NCBI RefSeq assembly: GCF_023703325.1
Contig: NZ_JAMQGM010000026.1
Span: 1-64,000, forward strand
Source of the DNA: Streptomyces meridianus
Lineage (GTDB): Bacteria; Actinomycetota; Actinomycetes; Streptomycetales; Streptomycetaceae
Direction: 5' to 3'
Length of the DNA stretch: 64,000 nucleotides
The notes under the pieces are model-generated. The model did not search any database. It was not told the origin of the DNA and saw nothing but the letters and a program-made list of their open reading frames with translations. Made by a program: the position numbers and the translations under genes. Positions 54,991 through 63,889 of the stretch are shown here, piece by piece. How positions within the stretch are numbered: position 1 is the stretch's first letter; each line of letters opens with the position of its first letter.

Positions 54991-55008
54991 CAACTGGTTG
55001 GGTAGAAT
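54991..55008 (+). promoter_or_regulatory. absC promoter: CAACTGGTTGG operator-like motif and TAGAAT -10 box
   Basis: CAACTGGTTGG (54991-55001, containing palindrome CAAC-TG-GTTG) is followed by TAGAAT (55003-55008), only 6 nt before the ATG at 55015. This predicts leaderless transcription and repression by a regulator sitting over the -10 region. Confidence 0.55.
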
Positions 55009-55014
55009 CATCCC

Positions 55015-55482
55015 ATGGAGACCACGCGCTGGCTGAGTGACGACGAGCAGTGCGCCTGGCGCACGCATCTGGACGTCAACAGGCTGCTCATGCACCAACT
55101 CGAGAAGGACCTGCAGCCCTTCGGCCTGACCATCAACGACTACGAGATCCTGGTCAACCTGTCCGAGTCCGACGCGCGGCGGATGCGGATGAGCGACCTC
55201 GCGGCGGCCACGCTCCAGTCCAAGAGCCGGCTCTCCCACCAGATCACCCGCCTCGAGAACGCCGACCTGGTGCGCCGGGAGCACTGCGAGTCGGACCGGC
55301 GCGGTCTCTACGCCGTCCTCACCGACCAGGGTCGCGAGACGATGCAGAAGGTGGCGCCGCACCACGTCGCATCGGTACGCAACCACTTCATCGACCTGCT
55401 GTCGCCCGAGCAGCTGGCCGCCCTGCGCGCCTCGCTGGAACCCGTCGCGCAGCATCTGCGGACGCAGCGCGGAAGCGGCTGA
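55015..55482 (+). CDS. absC: MarR family regulator, AbsC-like
   Basis: A 155-residue MarR-type dimer. By sequence and neighbourhood (next to meaB and AIM24 genes) it is the likely orthologue of AbsC, a pleiotropic regulator of antibiotic production and zinc-related genes in S. coelicolor. The N-terminus TTRWLSDDEQCAWRTHLDVNR has the conserved dimer-helix pattern; the winged helix is MSDLAAATLQSKSRLSHQITRL with the wing REHCESDRRGLYAVLT. No ribosome site precedes the ATG at 55015 and a TAGAAT box is 6 nt away, so the mRNA is probably leaderless. A bidirectional terminator follows at 55590. Confidence 0.85.
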   Translation: METTRWLSDDEQCAWRTHLDVNRLLMHQLEKDLQPFGLTINDYEILVNLSESDARRMRMSDLAAATLQSKSRLSHQITRLENADLVRREHCESDRRGLYAVLTDQGRETMQKVAPHHVASVRNHFIDLLSPEQLAALRASLEPVAQHLRTQRGSG

Positions 55483-55589
55483 CGCAGCCCGTCCCGCCCC
55501 AGGAGCCCCGGCCGGACCGCCGCACCGGCCGGACCGCCGCACCGGGAGGACACCCTGCCGTCGGCGGGGCCCGGCGGCGCACCACAGCA

Positions 55590-55628
55590 CAGGGGCACCC
55601 CCGATGCCGGGCATCGGGGGTGCCCCTG
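55590..55628. terminator. Bidirectional hairpin between absC and meaB
   Basis: A perfect 18-bp stem (55590-55607 with 55611-55628) and a 3-nt loop lie between convergent genes, 30 nt from the meaB stop. Confidence 0.85.
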
Positions 55629-55657
55629 GTCCGACCTCCGGTGGCGGCCGGTGGCAG

Positions 55658-56617
55658 TCAGCTCTCGGTGAGCCCCGCGACCAACTCGTCCGCAGCGGCG
55701 TACGGATCGAGCGTCCCCCCGACGATCCGCTCGGCCAGGGCACCGAGCCTGCGGTCTCCGTGCAGATCGCCGATCCGCTCGCGCAGCGTGGTCACCGCGA
55801 TGGTCTCCACCTCGCGGGCGGCGCGCTGCGTCCGCCGCTCCTGCAGCACACCCCGCTCCTCCATCCACGCACGGTGCTTCTCCAGTGCCTCGACCACCTC
55901 GTCGATGCCCTCGCCGCGCGCGGCCACGCACTTGACGATGGGCGGACGCCACTCCCCGGGGCCGCGGGCATCGCCGAGCGAGAGCATGTGGTTCAGCTCC
56001 CGGGCGGTCGCGTCGGCACCGTCCCGGTCGGCCTTGTTGACGACGTACAGATCGCCGATCTCCAGGATTCCGGCCTTGGCGGCCTGGATCCCGTCGCCCA
56101 TACCGGGGGCGAGCAGCACCACGCTGGTGTCGGCCTGAGAAGCGATCTCGACCTCCGACTGGCCCACGCCGACGGTCTCCACCAGCACCACGTCGCACCC
56201 GGCTGCATCCAGCACCCGGATGGCCTGCGGGGCCGCCCACGCCAGACCACCGAGGTGTCCGCGGGTGGCCATCGAGCGGATGTAGACACCGGGGTCGGAG
56301 GCGTGCTCGCTCATGCGGACCCGGTCGCCGAGCAGCGCCCCGCCCGAGAACGGGGAGGACGGGTCGACCGCCAGCACACCGACCCGCTTGCCGATCCGCC
56401 GGTACGCGGAGACGAGCGCCGAGGTGGACGTGGACTTGCCCACGCCCGGTGAACCCGTCAGCCCGACGACGTACGCGTTCCCGGTCAGCGGTGCGAGCGC
56501 CGCCATGACGTCGCGCAGCTGCGGAGACGCCCCCTCCACCAGCGAGATCAGCCGGGCCACGGCGCGAGGCCGGCCCTGCCGCGCCTGCTCCACCAGCTCG
56601 GAGACGTCTACCGCCAT
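55658..56617 (-). CDS. meaB: Methylmalonyl-CoA mutase-associated GTPase
   Basis: A G3E-family GTPase that gates delivery of adenosylcobalamin to, and protects, B12-dependent acyl-CoA mutases. 319 residues. Walker A GSPGVGKSTST, switch region DPSSPFSGGALLGDRVRM, ETVGVGQSE as the Walker B-like segment, and guanine-specificity VVNKADRDGAD. The C-terminal helical arm (HGDRRLGALAERIVGGTLDPY) mediates dimerisation in MeaB. ATG at 56617 begins the conserved VDVSELVEQARQGRPRAVARL; GAGGAG lies 10 nt upstream. It is downstream of the thiolase gene in the same direction. The icmA product or the methylmalonyl-CoA mutase encoded elsewhere is its likely client. Confidence 0.94.
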   Translation of the reverse strand: MAVDVSELVEQARQGRPRAVARLISLVEGASPQLRDVMAALAPLTGNAYVVGLTGSPGVGKSTSTSALVSAYRRIGKRVGVLAVDPSSPFSGGALLGDRVRMSEHASDPGVYIRSMATRGHLGGLAWAAPQAIRVLDAAGCDVVLVETVGVGQSEVEIASQADTSVVLLAPGMGDGIQAAKAGILEIGDLYVVNKADRDGADATARELNHMLSLGDARGPGEWRPPIVKCVAARGEGIDEVVEALEKHRAWMEERGVLQERRTQRAAREVETIAVTTLRERIGDLHGDRRLGALAERIVGGTLDPYAAADELVAGLTES

Positions 56618-56684
56618 GACTGCCGCGCTCCTCGAATTCATGCGTTCGGTTGTCGTATGTCCCGCCCGCGGGGCGGCCCACGCC

Positions 56685-56718
56685 TCCGGCTGTGACCGGC
56701 CGTCCGGTCACAGCCGGA
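56685..56718 (-). terminator. Hairpin after the thiolase gene
   Basis: A 15-bp perfect stem (56685-56699 with 56704-56718) and a 4-nt loop, 24 nt past the thiolase stop and upstream of meaB. Confidence 0.75.
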
Positions 56719-56741
56719 ACGCGGCCGCCCGCGCCCCCCGG

Positions 56742-57944
56742 TTACTTCTTCGGCACCCGGACGATCAGGGCGTCGCCCTGACCGCCGCCACCGCAGAGCG
56801 CCGCCGCGCCCACGCCGCCCCCGCGCCGCTTCAGTTCGAGCGCGAGGTGCAGCACGATGCGGGCGCCGGACATGCCGATCGGGTGGCCGAGGGCGATGGC
56901 GCCACCGTTGACGTTCACCTTTTCGGACGTCACGCCGAGGTCCTTCATTGACTGCACCGCCACGGCCGCGAACGCCTCGTTGATCTCGATCAGATCGAGG
57001 TCGTCGACGCCCAGCCCCGCTTTGTCCAGCGCGTGCCGGATCGCGTTGGACGGCTGCGACTGCAGCGAGTTGTCGGGACCGGCGACGTTCCCGTGCCCGC
57101 CGATCTCGGCGATCCACTCGAGGCCCAGTTCCTCGGCCTTGGCCTTGCTCATCACGACGACGGCGGCGGCACCGTCCGAGATCTGCGACGACGACCCCGC
57201 CGTGATCGTGCCGTCCTTGGCGAACGCGGGCCGCAGCCGGCCGAGCGACTCGGCCGTGGTCTCGGCACGGATGCCCTCGTCCTTGGCGAAGACGACCGGC
57301 TCGCCCTTGCGCTGCGGGATCTCCACCGGCGTGATCTCGGCTTCGAACAGACCGTTCTTCTGGGCGGCGGCGGCGCGCTGGTGGGACAGCGCGGCGATCT
57401 CGTCCTGCGAGCTCCGGTCGATGCCGAGGCGCGTGTTGTGCTTCTCGGTCGACTCACCCATGGCGACGTTCTCGAACGAGTCGGTCAGTCCGTCGTGCGC
57501 CATGGCGTCGAGCATCTCGACGGCGCCGTACTTGAAGCCCTCGCGGGACTTGGGCAGCAGGTGCGGGGCGTTGGTCATCGACTCCTGTCCGCCGGCGACG
57601 ACCACGTCGAACTCACCCGCACGGATCAGCTGGTCGGCCAGCGCGATCGCGTCCAGCCCGGACAGGCAGACCTTGTTGACGGTCAGCGCAGGCACGTTCA
57701 TCGGGATGCCGGCCTTGACGGCCGCCTGGCGGGCCGGGATCTGGCCGGCGCCGGCCTGGAGGACCTGGCCCATGATCACGTATTGGACCTGGTCCCCGCC
57801 GATGCCCGCCCGGTCGAGTGCGGCCTTGATGGCCGCTGCGCCGAGGTCGGCTCCGGAGAACGAGCGCAAGGACCCGAGCAGTCGCCCCATCGGCGTGCGG
57901 GCTCCGGCGACGATCACGGAGGTGGTGCCGGTCGTACCAGTCAT
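56742..57944 (-). CDS. Acetyl-CoA C-acetyltransferase (thiolase)
   Basis: Condenses or cleaves acetoacetyl-CoA in ketone body, fatty-acid or acyl-CoA metabolism. 400 residues, standard length. The nucleophile is Cys93 in [12 protein letters not shown]; the other active-site segments [25 protein letters not shown] (His) and [10 protein letters not shown] (second Cys) are intact. ATG at 57944. Divergent from the methylmalonyl-CoA epimerase gene across 137 bp, and upstream of meaB, in a cluster for short-chain acyl-CoA turnover. Which direction dominates in the cell cannot be told from sequence. Confidence 0.95.
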   Translation of the reverse strand: MTGTTGTTSVIVAGARTPMGRLLGSLRSFSGADLGAAAIKAALDRAGIGGDQVQYVIMGQVLQAGAGQIPARQAAVKAGIPMNVPALTVNKVCLSGLDAIALADQLIRAGEFDVVVAGGQESMTNAPHLLPKSREGFKYGAVEMLDAMAHDGLTDSFENVAMGESTEKHNTRLGIDRSSQDEIAALSHQRAAAAQKNGLFEAEITPVEIPQRKGEPVVFAKDEGIRAETTAESLGRLRPAFAKDGTITAGSSSQISDGAAAVVVMSKAKAEELGLEWIAEIGGHGNVAGPDNSLQSQPSNAIRHALDKAGLGVDDLDLIEINEAFAAVAVQSMKDLGVTSEKVNVNGGAIALGHPIGMSGARIVLHLALELKRRGGGVGAAALCGGGGQGDALIVRVPKK

Positions 57945-58081
57945 GGTGCGGCCCCTTCGTGCGAGAAGAAGTTAACGAGGGTTATCAGCAATGTACTGAG
58001 CAGTGCCGCCTGCGGTCACCGCCGAACCGGTGTGACGGCGCGCACGTTGCGTAATCGTGCGTGAGAGCGTGGACTGGGCCC

Positions 58082-58519
58082 ATGCTGACGCGCATCGACC
58101 ACATCGGGATCGCCTGCTTCGACCTCGACAGGACTGTCGAGTTCTACCGTGCCACGTACGGCTTCGAGGTGTTCCACACCGAGATCAACGAGGAGCAGGG
58201 GGTGCGCGAGGCCATGCTCAAGATCAACGAGACGTCCGACGGCGGCGCCTCCTACCTGCAGCTCCTCGAGCCCACCCGAGAGGACTCCGCCGTGGGCAAG
58301 TGGCTGGCCAAGAACGGCGAAGGCGTCCACCACATCGCCTTCGGCACCGCCGACGTCGACGCCGACGCCGGCGCCATCCGCGACAAGGGAGTCCGGGTCC
58401 TCTACGACGAGCCCCGAACCGGTTCCATGGGCTCGCGGATCACCTTCCTGCACCCCAAGGACTGCCACGGCGTGCTCACCGAACTCGTCACCGCCGCGGA
58501 CCCGTCCGGGCAGCACTGA
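58082..58519 (+). CDS. mce: Methylmalonyl-CoA epimerase
   Basis: Interconverts (R)- and (S)-methylmalonyl-CoA between propionyl-CoA carboxylase and methylmalonyl-CoA mutase. 145 residues with the vicinal-oxygen-chelate fold. Metal ligands sit in LTRIDHIGIA (His), YLQLLEP (Gln/Glu region), VHHIAFGT (His) and CHGVLTELV (Glu). ATG at 58082 begins the conserved MLTRIDHIGIA; an upstream GTG at 58061 adds seven non-conserved residues. Divergent from the thiolase gene. Confidence 0.94.
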   Translation: MLTRIDHIGIACFDLDRTVEFYRATYGFEVFHTEINEEQGVREAMLKINETSDGGASYLQLLEPTREDSAVGKWLAKNGEGVHHIAFGTADVDADAGAIRDKGVRVLYDEPRTGSMGSRITFLHPKDCHGVLTELVTAADPSGQH

Positions 58520-58568
58520 GAAGCTGCTGTGCGACTCGGCCCCGAACAGGAGCGGGACAGCAGCTTCT
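58519..58568 (+). terminator. Hairpin terminator after mce
   Basis: A 12-bp perfect stem AGAAGCTGCTGT (58519-58530) with its complement (58557-58568) overlaps the last base of the mce stop; the loop is 26 nt. Confidence 0.6.
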
Positions 58569-58754
58569 GACGGCAACAGCCCCTGACCATCGCCTCCTGC
58601 GGCCGGTAGAGTGACGCATCGGCGGACGCGGGTCGGGGGCTGCGGCCCATGCCCCGCCGATGATCTGACACCATTCTCGAGATGGGCACGTACCGGAGAA
58701 GGGCAGTGCTGATCGGAGACCGGGCCGGCGCCTGGACGGGCAGGAGCCGCGCCG

Positions 58755-61700
58755 GTGTCGACGCAACCAGGGGACGGATGGGACCGCGCAGTGCGGGGCT
58801 ACGACCGCTACGAGGCTGACGACCACCTCTCGAAGTTCGAAGCCGAGATGGAGCGGCTGAAGACCGAGCGGGAGAAGGCCGTCCAGCACGCCGACGACCT
58901 CGGATACCAGGTCGAGGTTCTGCGCGCCAAGTTGCACGAGGCGCGCCGCAACCTCGCGACGCGGCCTGCTTACGACAACATCAGTCACCAGGCCGAACAA
59001 CTGCTGCGCAACGCGCAGATCCAGGCCGACCAGCTGCGCGCGGACGCCGAGCGCGAACTCCGCGAGGCCCGTGCCCAGACCCAGCGGCTCCTCCAGGACC
59101 AGGCGGAACGCCAGGCCCGGCTCGAGGCGGAGCTGCACGCCGAGGCAGTGGCCCGCCGCCGGCGCCTGGACGAGGAGCTGGCCGAGCGCCGACAGACCGT
59201 CGAGTCGCACGTCAACGAGAACGTCGCCTGGGCCGAGCAACTGCGCGCCCGCGCCGACTCCCAGGCCCGCCGCCTGATGGAGGAGACCCGGGCGGAGGCC
59301 GAGCAGGCCCTGGCCGCCGCGCGGGCCGAGGCCCACCGGCTGACCGAACAGACCCGGGAGCGCCTCGGATCCGAGGCCGCTGCCGCCCGCGCCGAGGCCG
59401 ACGCCCTGCTGCGGCGGGCCCGCACGGACGCCGAACGGCTCCTCAACGCCGCCTCCAACCAGGCCCAGGAGGCCACCGACCACGCCGAACAGCTGCGGAC
59501 GTCCGCCGCGCACGAGTCGGAACACGCACGCCGCCTCGCCGCCGAGACCACGCGGGGCGCCGAACAGCGCATGCGCGAGGCGGAGGAGGCGCTGCGCGAG
59601 GCGCAGGCGGAGGCCGACCGGCTGCGGGAAGAGGCCGCGGCGAAGGCGAGCAAGCAGATCTCGGCGGCCGAATCCGCCAACGAGCAGCGGATGCGCACCG
59701 CCAAGGCCGAGATCGCCCGGCTCGTCGGCGAGGCCACCAAGGAGGCCGAATCCCTCAAGGCCGAGGCCGAGGAACTGCGCAACGACGCCAAGGCCCAGGC
59801 GGAGCGCGTGCTCGCCGAGGCCCAGGAGACCGCGCGCACCAAGGCGGCCGAGGACTCCGCGGCGCAGCTCGCCGAAGCGGCCCGCAACGCCGAAGAGGTG
59901 CTCACCAAGGCCGCGGAGGACGCCAAGGCCACGACCCGGGCGGCGGCCGAGGAGGCCGAGCGCATCCGGCGCGAGGCGCAGGCGGAGGCCGACCGGCTGA
60001 GCTCTGAGGCCGCCGATGCGGCCGAGCAGGTCAAGGGCGCGGCCAAGGACGACACCAAGGAGTACCGGGCCAGGACCGTCGAACTCCAGGAGGAGGCCCG
60101 GCGGCTGCGCGGCGAGGCGGAGCAACTGCGCTCGGAGGCCGTCGCGGAGGGCGAGCGCATCCGCGGCGAGGCCCGCCGGGAAGCGGTGCAGCAGATCGAG
60201 GAGGCCGCCAAGAAGGCCGAGACGCTGCTGTCCAAGGCGAAGGCCGACGCGGACGAGCTGCGCTCCGGGGCGACCAGCGAGAGCGAGCGGGTCCGCACCG
60301 AGGCCATCGAGCGGGCGACCTCGCTGCGCCGGCAGGCCGAGGAGGCACTGGAGCGCGCTCGGACCGAGGCCGAGGAACTGCGCAACGACGCCTTCACCCA
60401 GGCGCAGCGCACAGCCGACGAGGCGGTCGAGGAGGCCAAGCAGCTGCGCGAGGAGGCCGAGAAGGCCGCGCGCGACCGACGCGAGGAGGCCGCGGACGAG
60501 CTCGAGCGGCTGCACGACGAGGCCGAGAAGAAGCTCACGACGGCCGAGGAGTCCCTGACCGAGGCACGGTCCGAGGCCGAGCAACTGCGGCGCGAGGCCT
60601 CCGAGGAGGCGGAGCGGCTGCGGGCCGAGGCCGCCGAGCGGATCCGGACCCAGCTCCACCAGGCCGAGGAGGAGGCGGACCGGCTGCGCGACGAGGCGGC
60701 CTCGGACGCCTCCGCCTCCCGGGCCGAGGGCGAGGCAGTCGCCGTGCGGCTGCGCAGCGACGCGGCCACCGAGGCCGAACAGCTGCGCACCGCGGCCAAG
60801 GAATCGGCCGACCGGATGCGGGAGGAGGCCAAGACCGGTGCCGAGCGCATCGGCGCGGAGGCCTCGGAAGCCCTGGAGGCGGCCCAGGAGGAGGCCGCCC
60901 GTCGTCGGCGCGAGGCCGAGGAACTGCTCGGTTCCGCCCGCGAGGAGGCGCACCAGGAGCGCACCAGCGCCCGCGAGCAGAGCGACGAGCTGCTTGCCTC
61001 CGCCCGCAAGCGGGTGGAGGAGGCCCAGACCGAGGCACAGCGTCTGGTCGAGGAGGCGGAGCGGCGGTCGGGCGAACTGGTCGGCGCCGCCGAGCAGACG
61101 GCCCAGCAGGTGCGGGACTCGGTGACCGGGCTTCACGAGCAGGCCGAGGCGGAGATCTCCGGGCTGCGGTCGGCGGCGGAGCACGCCGCGGCGCGTACCC
61201 GCGAGGAGGCTCAGGAGGAGGCCGACCGGGTCCGCCGGGACGCATACGAGGAGCGCGAGCGGGCGTCCGAGGACGCGACCCGGCTGCGCAGCGAGGCCCA
61301 GAACGAGACCGAGGCGGCACGGGCACTGGCCGAACGCACGGTCTCCGAGGCGATCGAGGAGGCGGACCGGCTGCGCGCGGAGGCCCGCGAGGATGCCAAC
61401 CGGCGTCGCAGCGAGGCGGCCGAGCAGGCCGACCGGCTGATCGCGGAGGCCACCCAGGAGGCGGACCGGATCGTCGCCGAGGCCGAATCCGGCCGGCGGG
61501 AGGCCGCGGAGGAGGCGGAGCGCACCCTGGCGGCGGCGGACGAGATTCGCGACCGGGCGCGGGAGGACGCCGCGAAGCGCCGCAACGACGCGGCCGAGCA
61601 GGCGGACCAGCTCATCGCCCAGGCGCAGGAGGAGGCACTCCAGGCGGCCACCGCTGCCGAGGAGCAGGCGGACGCGATGGTCGGAGCCGCCCGCAAGGAG

Positions 61701-62363
61701 GCGGAGCGGATCATCACGGAGGCCACGAACGACAGCAACGCCCGGGTCGAGCGGTCCCGCACGGACGCCGACACCCTGCTGACCGAGGCCCGTCGCGACG
61801 CCACCGCCATCCGGGAGCGCGCCGAGGGGCTGCGGGCCCGGATCGAGGCCGAGGTCGAGGAACTGCACGAGCGGGCCCGCCGGGAGACGTCGGAGGCGCT
61901 CAAGTCCGCGGGCGAGCGGGTGGACAAGCTGGTCAAAGCCGCGAACGAGCAGCTGGCGGAGGCCGAGGAGAAGGCAAAGGAGCTCGTCTCCGAGGCCAAC
62001 AGCGAGGCCGGCAGGGTGCGGATCGCCGCGGTGAAGAAGGCCGAGGGCCTCCTCAAGGAGACGGAGCAGAAGCGGGCGGCGGTGCTCCGCGAGGCCGATC
62101 AGACGCGGGCCGAGGCGGTCAAGGAGGCCGAGAAGCTGCGGGACGACGCCGCCAGGGAGGCGGAGCGCACCATCGAGGAGGGCAAGCGTGAGCTGGAGGT
62201 TCTCGTGCGCCGCCGCGAGGACATCAACGCCGAGATCTCCCGGGTCCAGGACGTTCTGGAGGCGCTGGAGTCGTTCGAGGTGCCCGGTGCCGGGGGCAAG
62301 GACAACGGCGTCAAGGCATCAGCGGGATCGACTCGTTCGGGTGGTAACCAGTCGGATGGGTAG
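58755..62363 (+). CDS. scy: Scy polarisome coiled-coil scaffold protein
   Basis: A tip-organising coiled-coil scaffold that, with DivIVA and FilP, sets sites of hyphal growth and branching. 1202 residues, nearly all Ala/Glu/Arg-rich coiled coil. After a short head (GYDRYEADDHLSKFEAEME) a heptad region runs to ~residue 110 (EVLRAKLHEARRNLATRP). Long stretches of the longer-period repeat follow, with EAERLRAEA-type units through ~1150, then EGKRELEVLVRRREDINAEISRVQDVLEALESFE and a polar tail. From memory the S. coelicolor protein is ~1326 residues, so this one is shorter, probably by loss of repeat units. GTG at 58755 has CAGGAG 8 nt upstream. filP follows. Confidence 0.92.
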   Translation: MSTQPGDGWDRAVRGYDRYEADDHLSKFEAEMERLKTEREKAVQHADDLGYQVEVLRAKLHEARRNLATRPAYDNISHQAEQLLRNAQIQADQLRADAERELREARAQTQRLLQDQAERQARLEAELHAEAVARRRRLDEELAERRQTVESHVNENVAWAEQLRARADSQARRLMEETRAEAEQALAAARAEAHRLTEQTRERLGSEAAAARAEADALLRRARTDAERLLNAASNQAQEATDHAEQLRTSAAHESEHARRLAAETTRGAEQRMREAEEALREAQAEADRLREEAAAKASKQISAAESANEQRMRTAKAEIARLVGEATKEAESLKAEAEELRNDAKAQAERVLAEAQETARTKAAEDSAAQLAEAARNAEEVLTKAAEDAKATTRAAAEEAERIRREAQAEADRLSSEAADAAEQVKGAAKDDTKEYRARTVELQEEARRLRGEAEQLRSEAVAEGERIRGEARREAVQQIEEAAKKAETLLSKAKADADELRSGATSESERVRTEAIERATSLRRQAEEALERARTEAEELRNDAFTQAQRTADEAVEEAKQLREEAEKAARDRREEAADELERLHDEAEKKLTTAEESLTEARSEAEQLRREASEEAERLRAEAAERIRTQLHQAEEEADRLRDEAASDASASRAEGEAVAVRLRSDAATEAEQLRTAAKESADRMREEAKTGAERIGAEASEALEAAQEEAARRRREAEELLGSAREEAHQERTSAREQSDELLASARKRVEEAQTEAQRLVEEAERRSGELVGAAEQTAQQVRDSVTGLHEQAEAEISGLRSAAEHAAARTREEAQEEADRVRRDAYEERERASEDATRLRSEAQNETEAARALAERTVSEAIEEADRLRAEAREDANRRRSEAAEQADRLIAEATQEADRIVAEAESGRREAAEEAERTLAAADEIRDRAREDAAKRRNDAAEQADQLIAQAQEEALQAATAAEEQADAMVGAARKEAERIITEATNDSNARVERSRTDADTLLTEARRDATAIRERAEGLRARIEAEVEELHERARRETSEALKSAGERVDKLVKAANEQLAEAEEKAKELVSEANSEAGRVRIAAVKKAEGLLKETEQKRAAVLREADQTRAEAVKEAEKLRDDAAREAERTIEEGKRELEVLVRRREDINAEISRVQDVLEALESFEVPGAGGKDNGVKASAGSTRSGGNQSDG

Positions 62364-62490
62364 TCAATGCGCGCCCGATGCCCTGATTCGGCCGCCTGAA
62401 AGCGAGGGATACGGACCGATGACCACCCAAAAGGGGGGTCATTCTCCAGATCAAAAGGGCATTGACTCGATGACACGCCGTCCCCGCCCC

Positions 62491-62496
62491 TAGGAT
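62491..62496 (+). promoter_or_regulatory. Possible -10 box of filP
   Basis: TAGGAT lies 40 nt upstream of the filP ATG in a region with local AT-rich patches; GATGAC at 62469-62474 is a weak -35 candidate at 16 nt. Tentative, but the 172-bp gap from scy supports a separate filP promoter. Confidence 0.3.
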
Positions 62497-62535
62497 TCCC
62501 CCCATCACCTCACCGGTCTCACCGACAGGAACCCC

Positions 62536-63471
62536 ATGAGCGACACTTCCTCCCCCTTCGGCTTCGAGCTCGTTCGGCGTGGATACGACCGCGGGCAGGT
62601 GGACGACCGCATCACGAAGCTCGTCGCCGACCGTGACAGCGCGCTCTCCCGCATCACCTCGCTGGAGAAGCGCATCGAGGAGCTCCACCTCGAAACGCAG
62701 AACGCCACGGCCCAGGTCAACGACGCCGAACCGTCGTACGCGGGTCTCGGCGCGCGGGTCGAGAAGATCCTCCGCCTCGCCGAGGAAGAGGCGAAGGATC
62801 TGCGCGAGGAGGCCCGCCGGGCCGCCGAGCAGCACCGCGAACTCGCCGAGTCCTCCGCCCAGCAGGTGCGCAACGACGCCGAGTCCTACGCCACCGACCG
62901 CAAGCAGAAGGCCGAGGACGAGGGCGTCCGCATCATCGAGAAGGCCAAGGGCGAGGCCGCCGTCCTGCGCGCCGACGCCCAGAAGGACGCCCAGTCCAAG
63001 CGCGAGGAGGCGGACTCCCTCTTCGAGGAGACCCGCGCCAAGGCCGCGCAGGCAGCCGCAGACTTCGAGACGAACCTCGCCAAGCGCCGTGAGCAGTCCG
63101 AGCGGGACCTGGCCTCGCGTCAGGCGAAGGCCGAGAAGCGCCTCGCGGAGATCGAGCACCGCGCCGAGCAGTTGCGCCTCGAGGCGGAGAAGCTGCGCAC
63201 CGATGCGGAGCGCCGGGCCCGGCAGACGGTGGAGACGGCGCAGCGCCAGGCCGAGGACATCGTGGCCGACGCCAACGCCAAGGCCGACCGGATCCGCAGC
63301 GAATCCGAGCGCGAGCTGGCCGCCCTCACCAACCGCCGCGACAGCATCAACGCCCAGCTGACCAACGTCCGCGAGATGTTGGCGACGCTGACCGGCGCCG
63401 CGGTCGCCGCCGCAGGGTCGCCGGACGACGAGTCGGCCACCCGCAGCGTTCCGGCGCAGCAGACGCGCTGA
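62536..63471 (+). CDS. filP: FilP intermediate-filament-like coiled-coil protein
   Basis: Forms cytoskeletal filament networks behind hyphal tips, giving stiffness and interacting with DivIVA and Scy. 311 residues, matching the family. The N-terminus GFELVRRGYDRGQVDDRITKL is a DivIVA-like head; residues ~35-290 form one long coiled coil with the same Ala/Glu/Lys pattern as Scy (LRADAQKDAQSKREEADSLF); the C-terminal helix AALTNRRDSINAQLTNVREML parallels that of Scy. ATG at 62536 has AGGA 5-6 nt upstream. The shared end motif suggests Scy and FilP arose from one ancestor. Confidence 0.93.
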   Translation: MSDTSSPFGFELVRRGYDRGQVDDRITKLVADRDSALSRITSLEKRIEELHLETQNATAQVNDAEPSYAGLGARVEKILRLAEEEAKDLREEARRAAEQHRELAESSAQQVRNDAESYATDRKQKAEDEGVRIIEKAKGEAAVLRADAQKDAQSKREEADSLFEETRAKAAQAAADFETNLAKRREQSERDLASRQAKAEKRLAEIEHRAEQLRLEAEKLRTDAERRARQTVETAQRQAEDIVADANAKADRIRSESERELAALTNRRDSINAQLTNVREMLATLTGAAVAAAGSPDDESATRSVPAQQTR

Positions 63472-63889
63472 CCCGGCCGACCCCGGGCCACGTCCCGGGA
63501 TCCGTTCGGAACGGGCATCCGGTGAAGGTGTGTGCCTGAACGGGTGTCCCGCGCCGCCTGGGGCGGCGCGGGACACCCGGCACCGGTGCTCAGGCGTTGT
63601 CTCCCGACTCCGGCCCGGCTCCGCCCGCCCGGCACGCGATCCCCGCCCTCCGGCACGCGGTCCCCCCTGCCTTCGGCCGGGAGGCGCCCACCCGACGGCG
63701 TTGTCGAACGTCCGAGCAGCCCTCCCCCTGCCTGCGGCACGGGGAAAACCCGGAGGACGGCTCTCCGCCCTGCAGCTGCCCGCGCCGGACGCCGGAAGTC
63801 CCGCCCCAGCGGCGGCCGGCGCTGTTCGGGAGACGGGACCCGGTCCTCGCCGGGTGGCGGGGCCATGGCGGCGCGCTTAGCGTTGCCGC
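63472..63889. other. Intergenic region after filP
   Basis: 418 bp. The first part holds the filP terminator; the rest (63600-63880) is GC-rich with no gene I can support, and must carry the promoter of the ABC ATPase gene. Confidence 0.5.
63541..63579 (+). terminator. Hairpin terminator after filP
   Basis: A perfect 18-bp stem (63541-63558 with 63562-63579) and a 3-nt loop, 70 nt past the filP stop. Confidence 0.85.

Noticed and set aside
58488..61868. A minus-strand frame of ~1100 codons opposite scy
   Set aside because: Leu/Gly-rich mirror of the Ala/Glu/Arg codons of Scy; no start signal and no family.
58900..62300. Dense short direct repeats that could be read as a CRISPR or satellite array
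   Set aside because: They are codon-level echoes of the coiled-coil repeats in Scy, stay in frame and lack uniform spacers.
62419..62493. A 24-codon frame upstream of filP (MTTQKGGHS...)
   Set aside because: No ribosome site and it overlaps the likely filP promoter; no evidence of coding.
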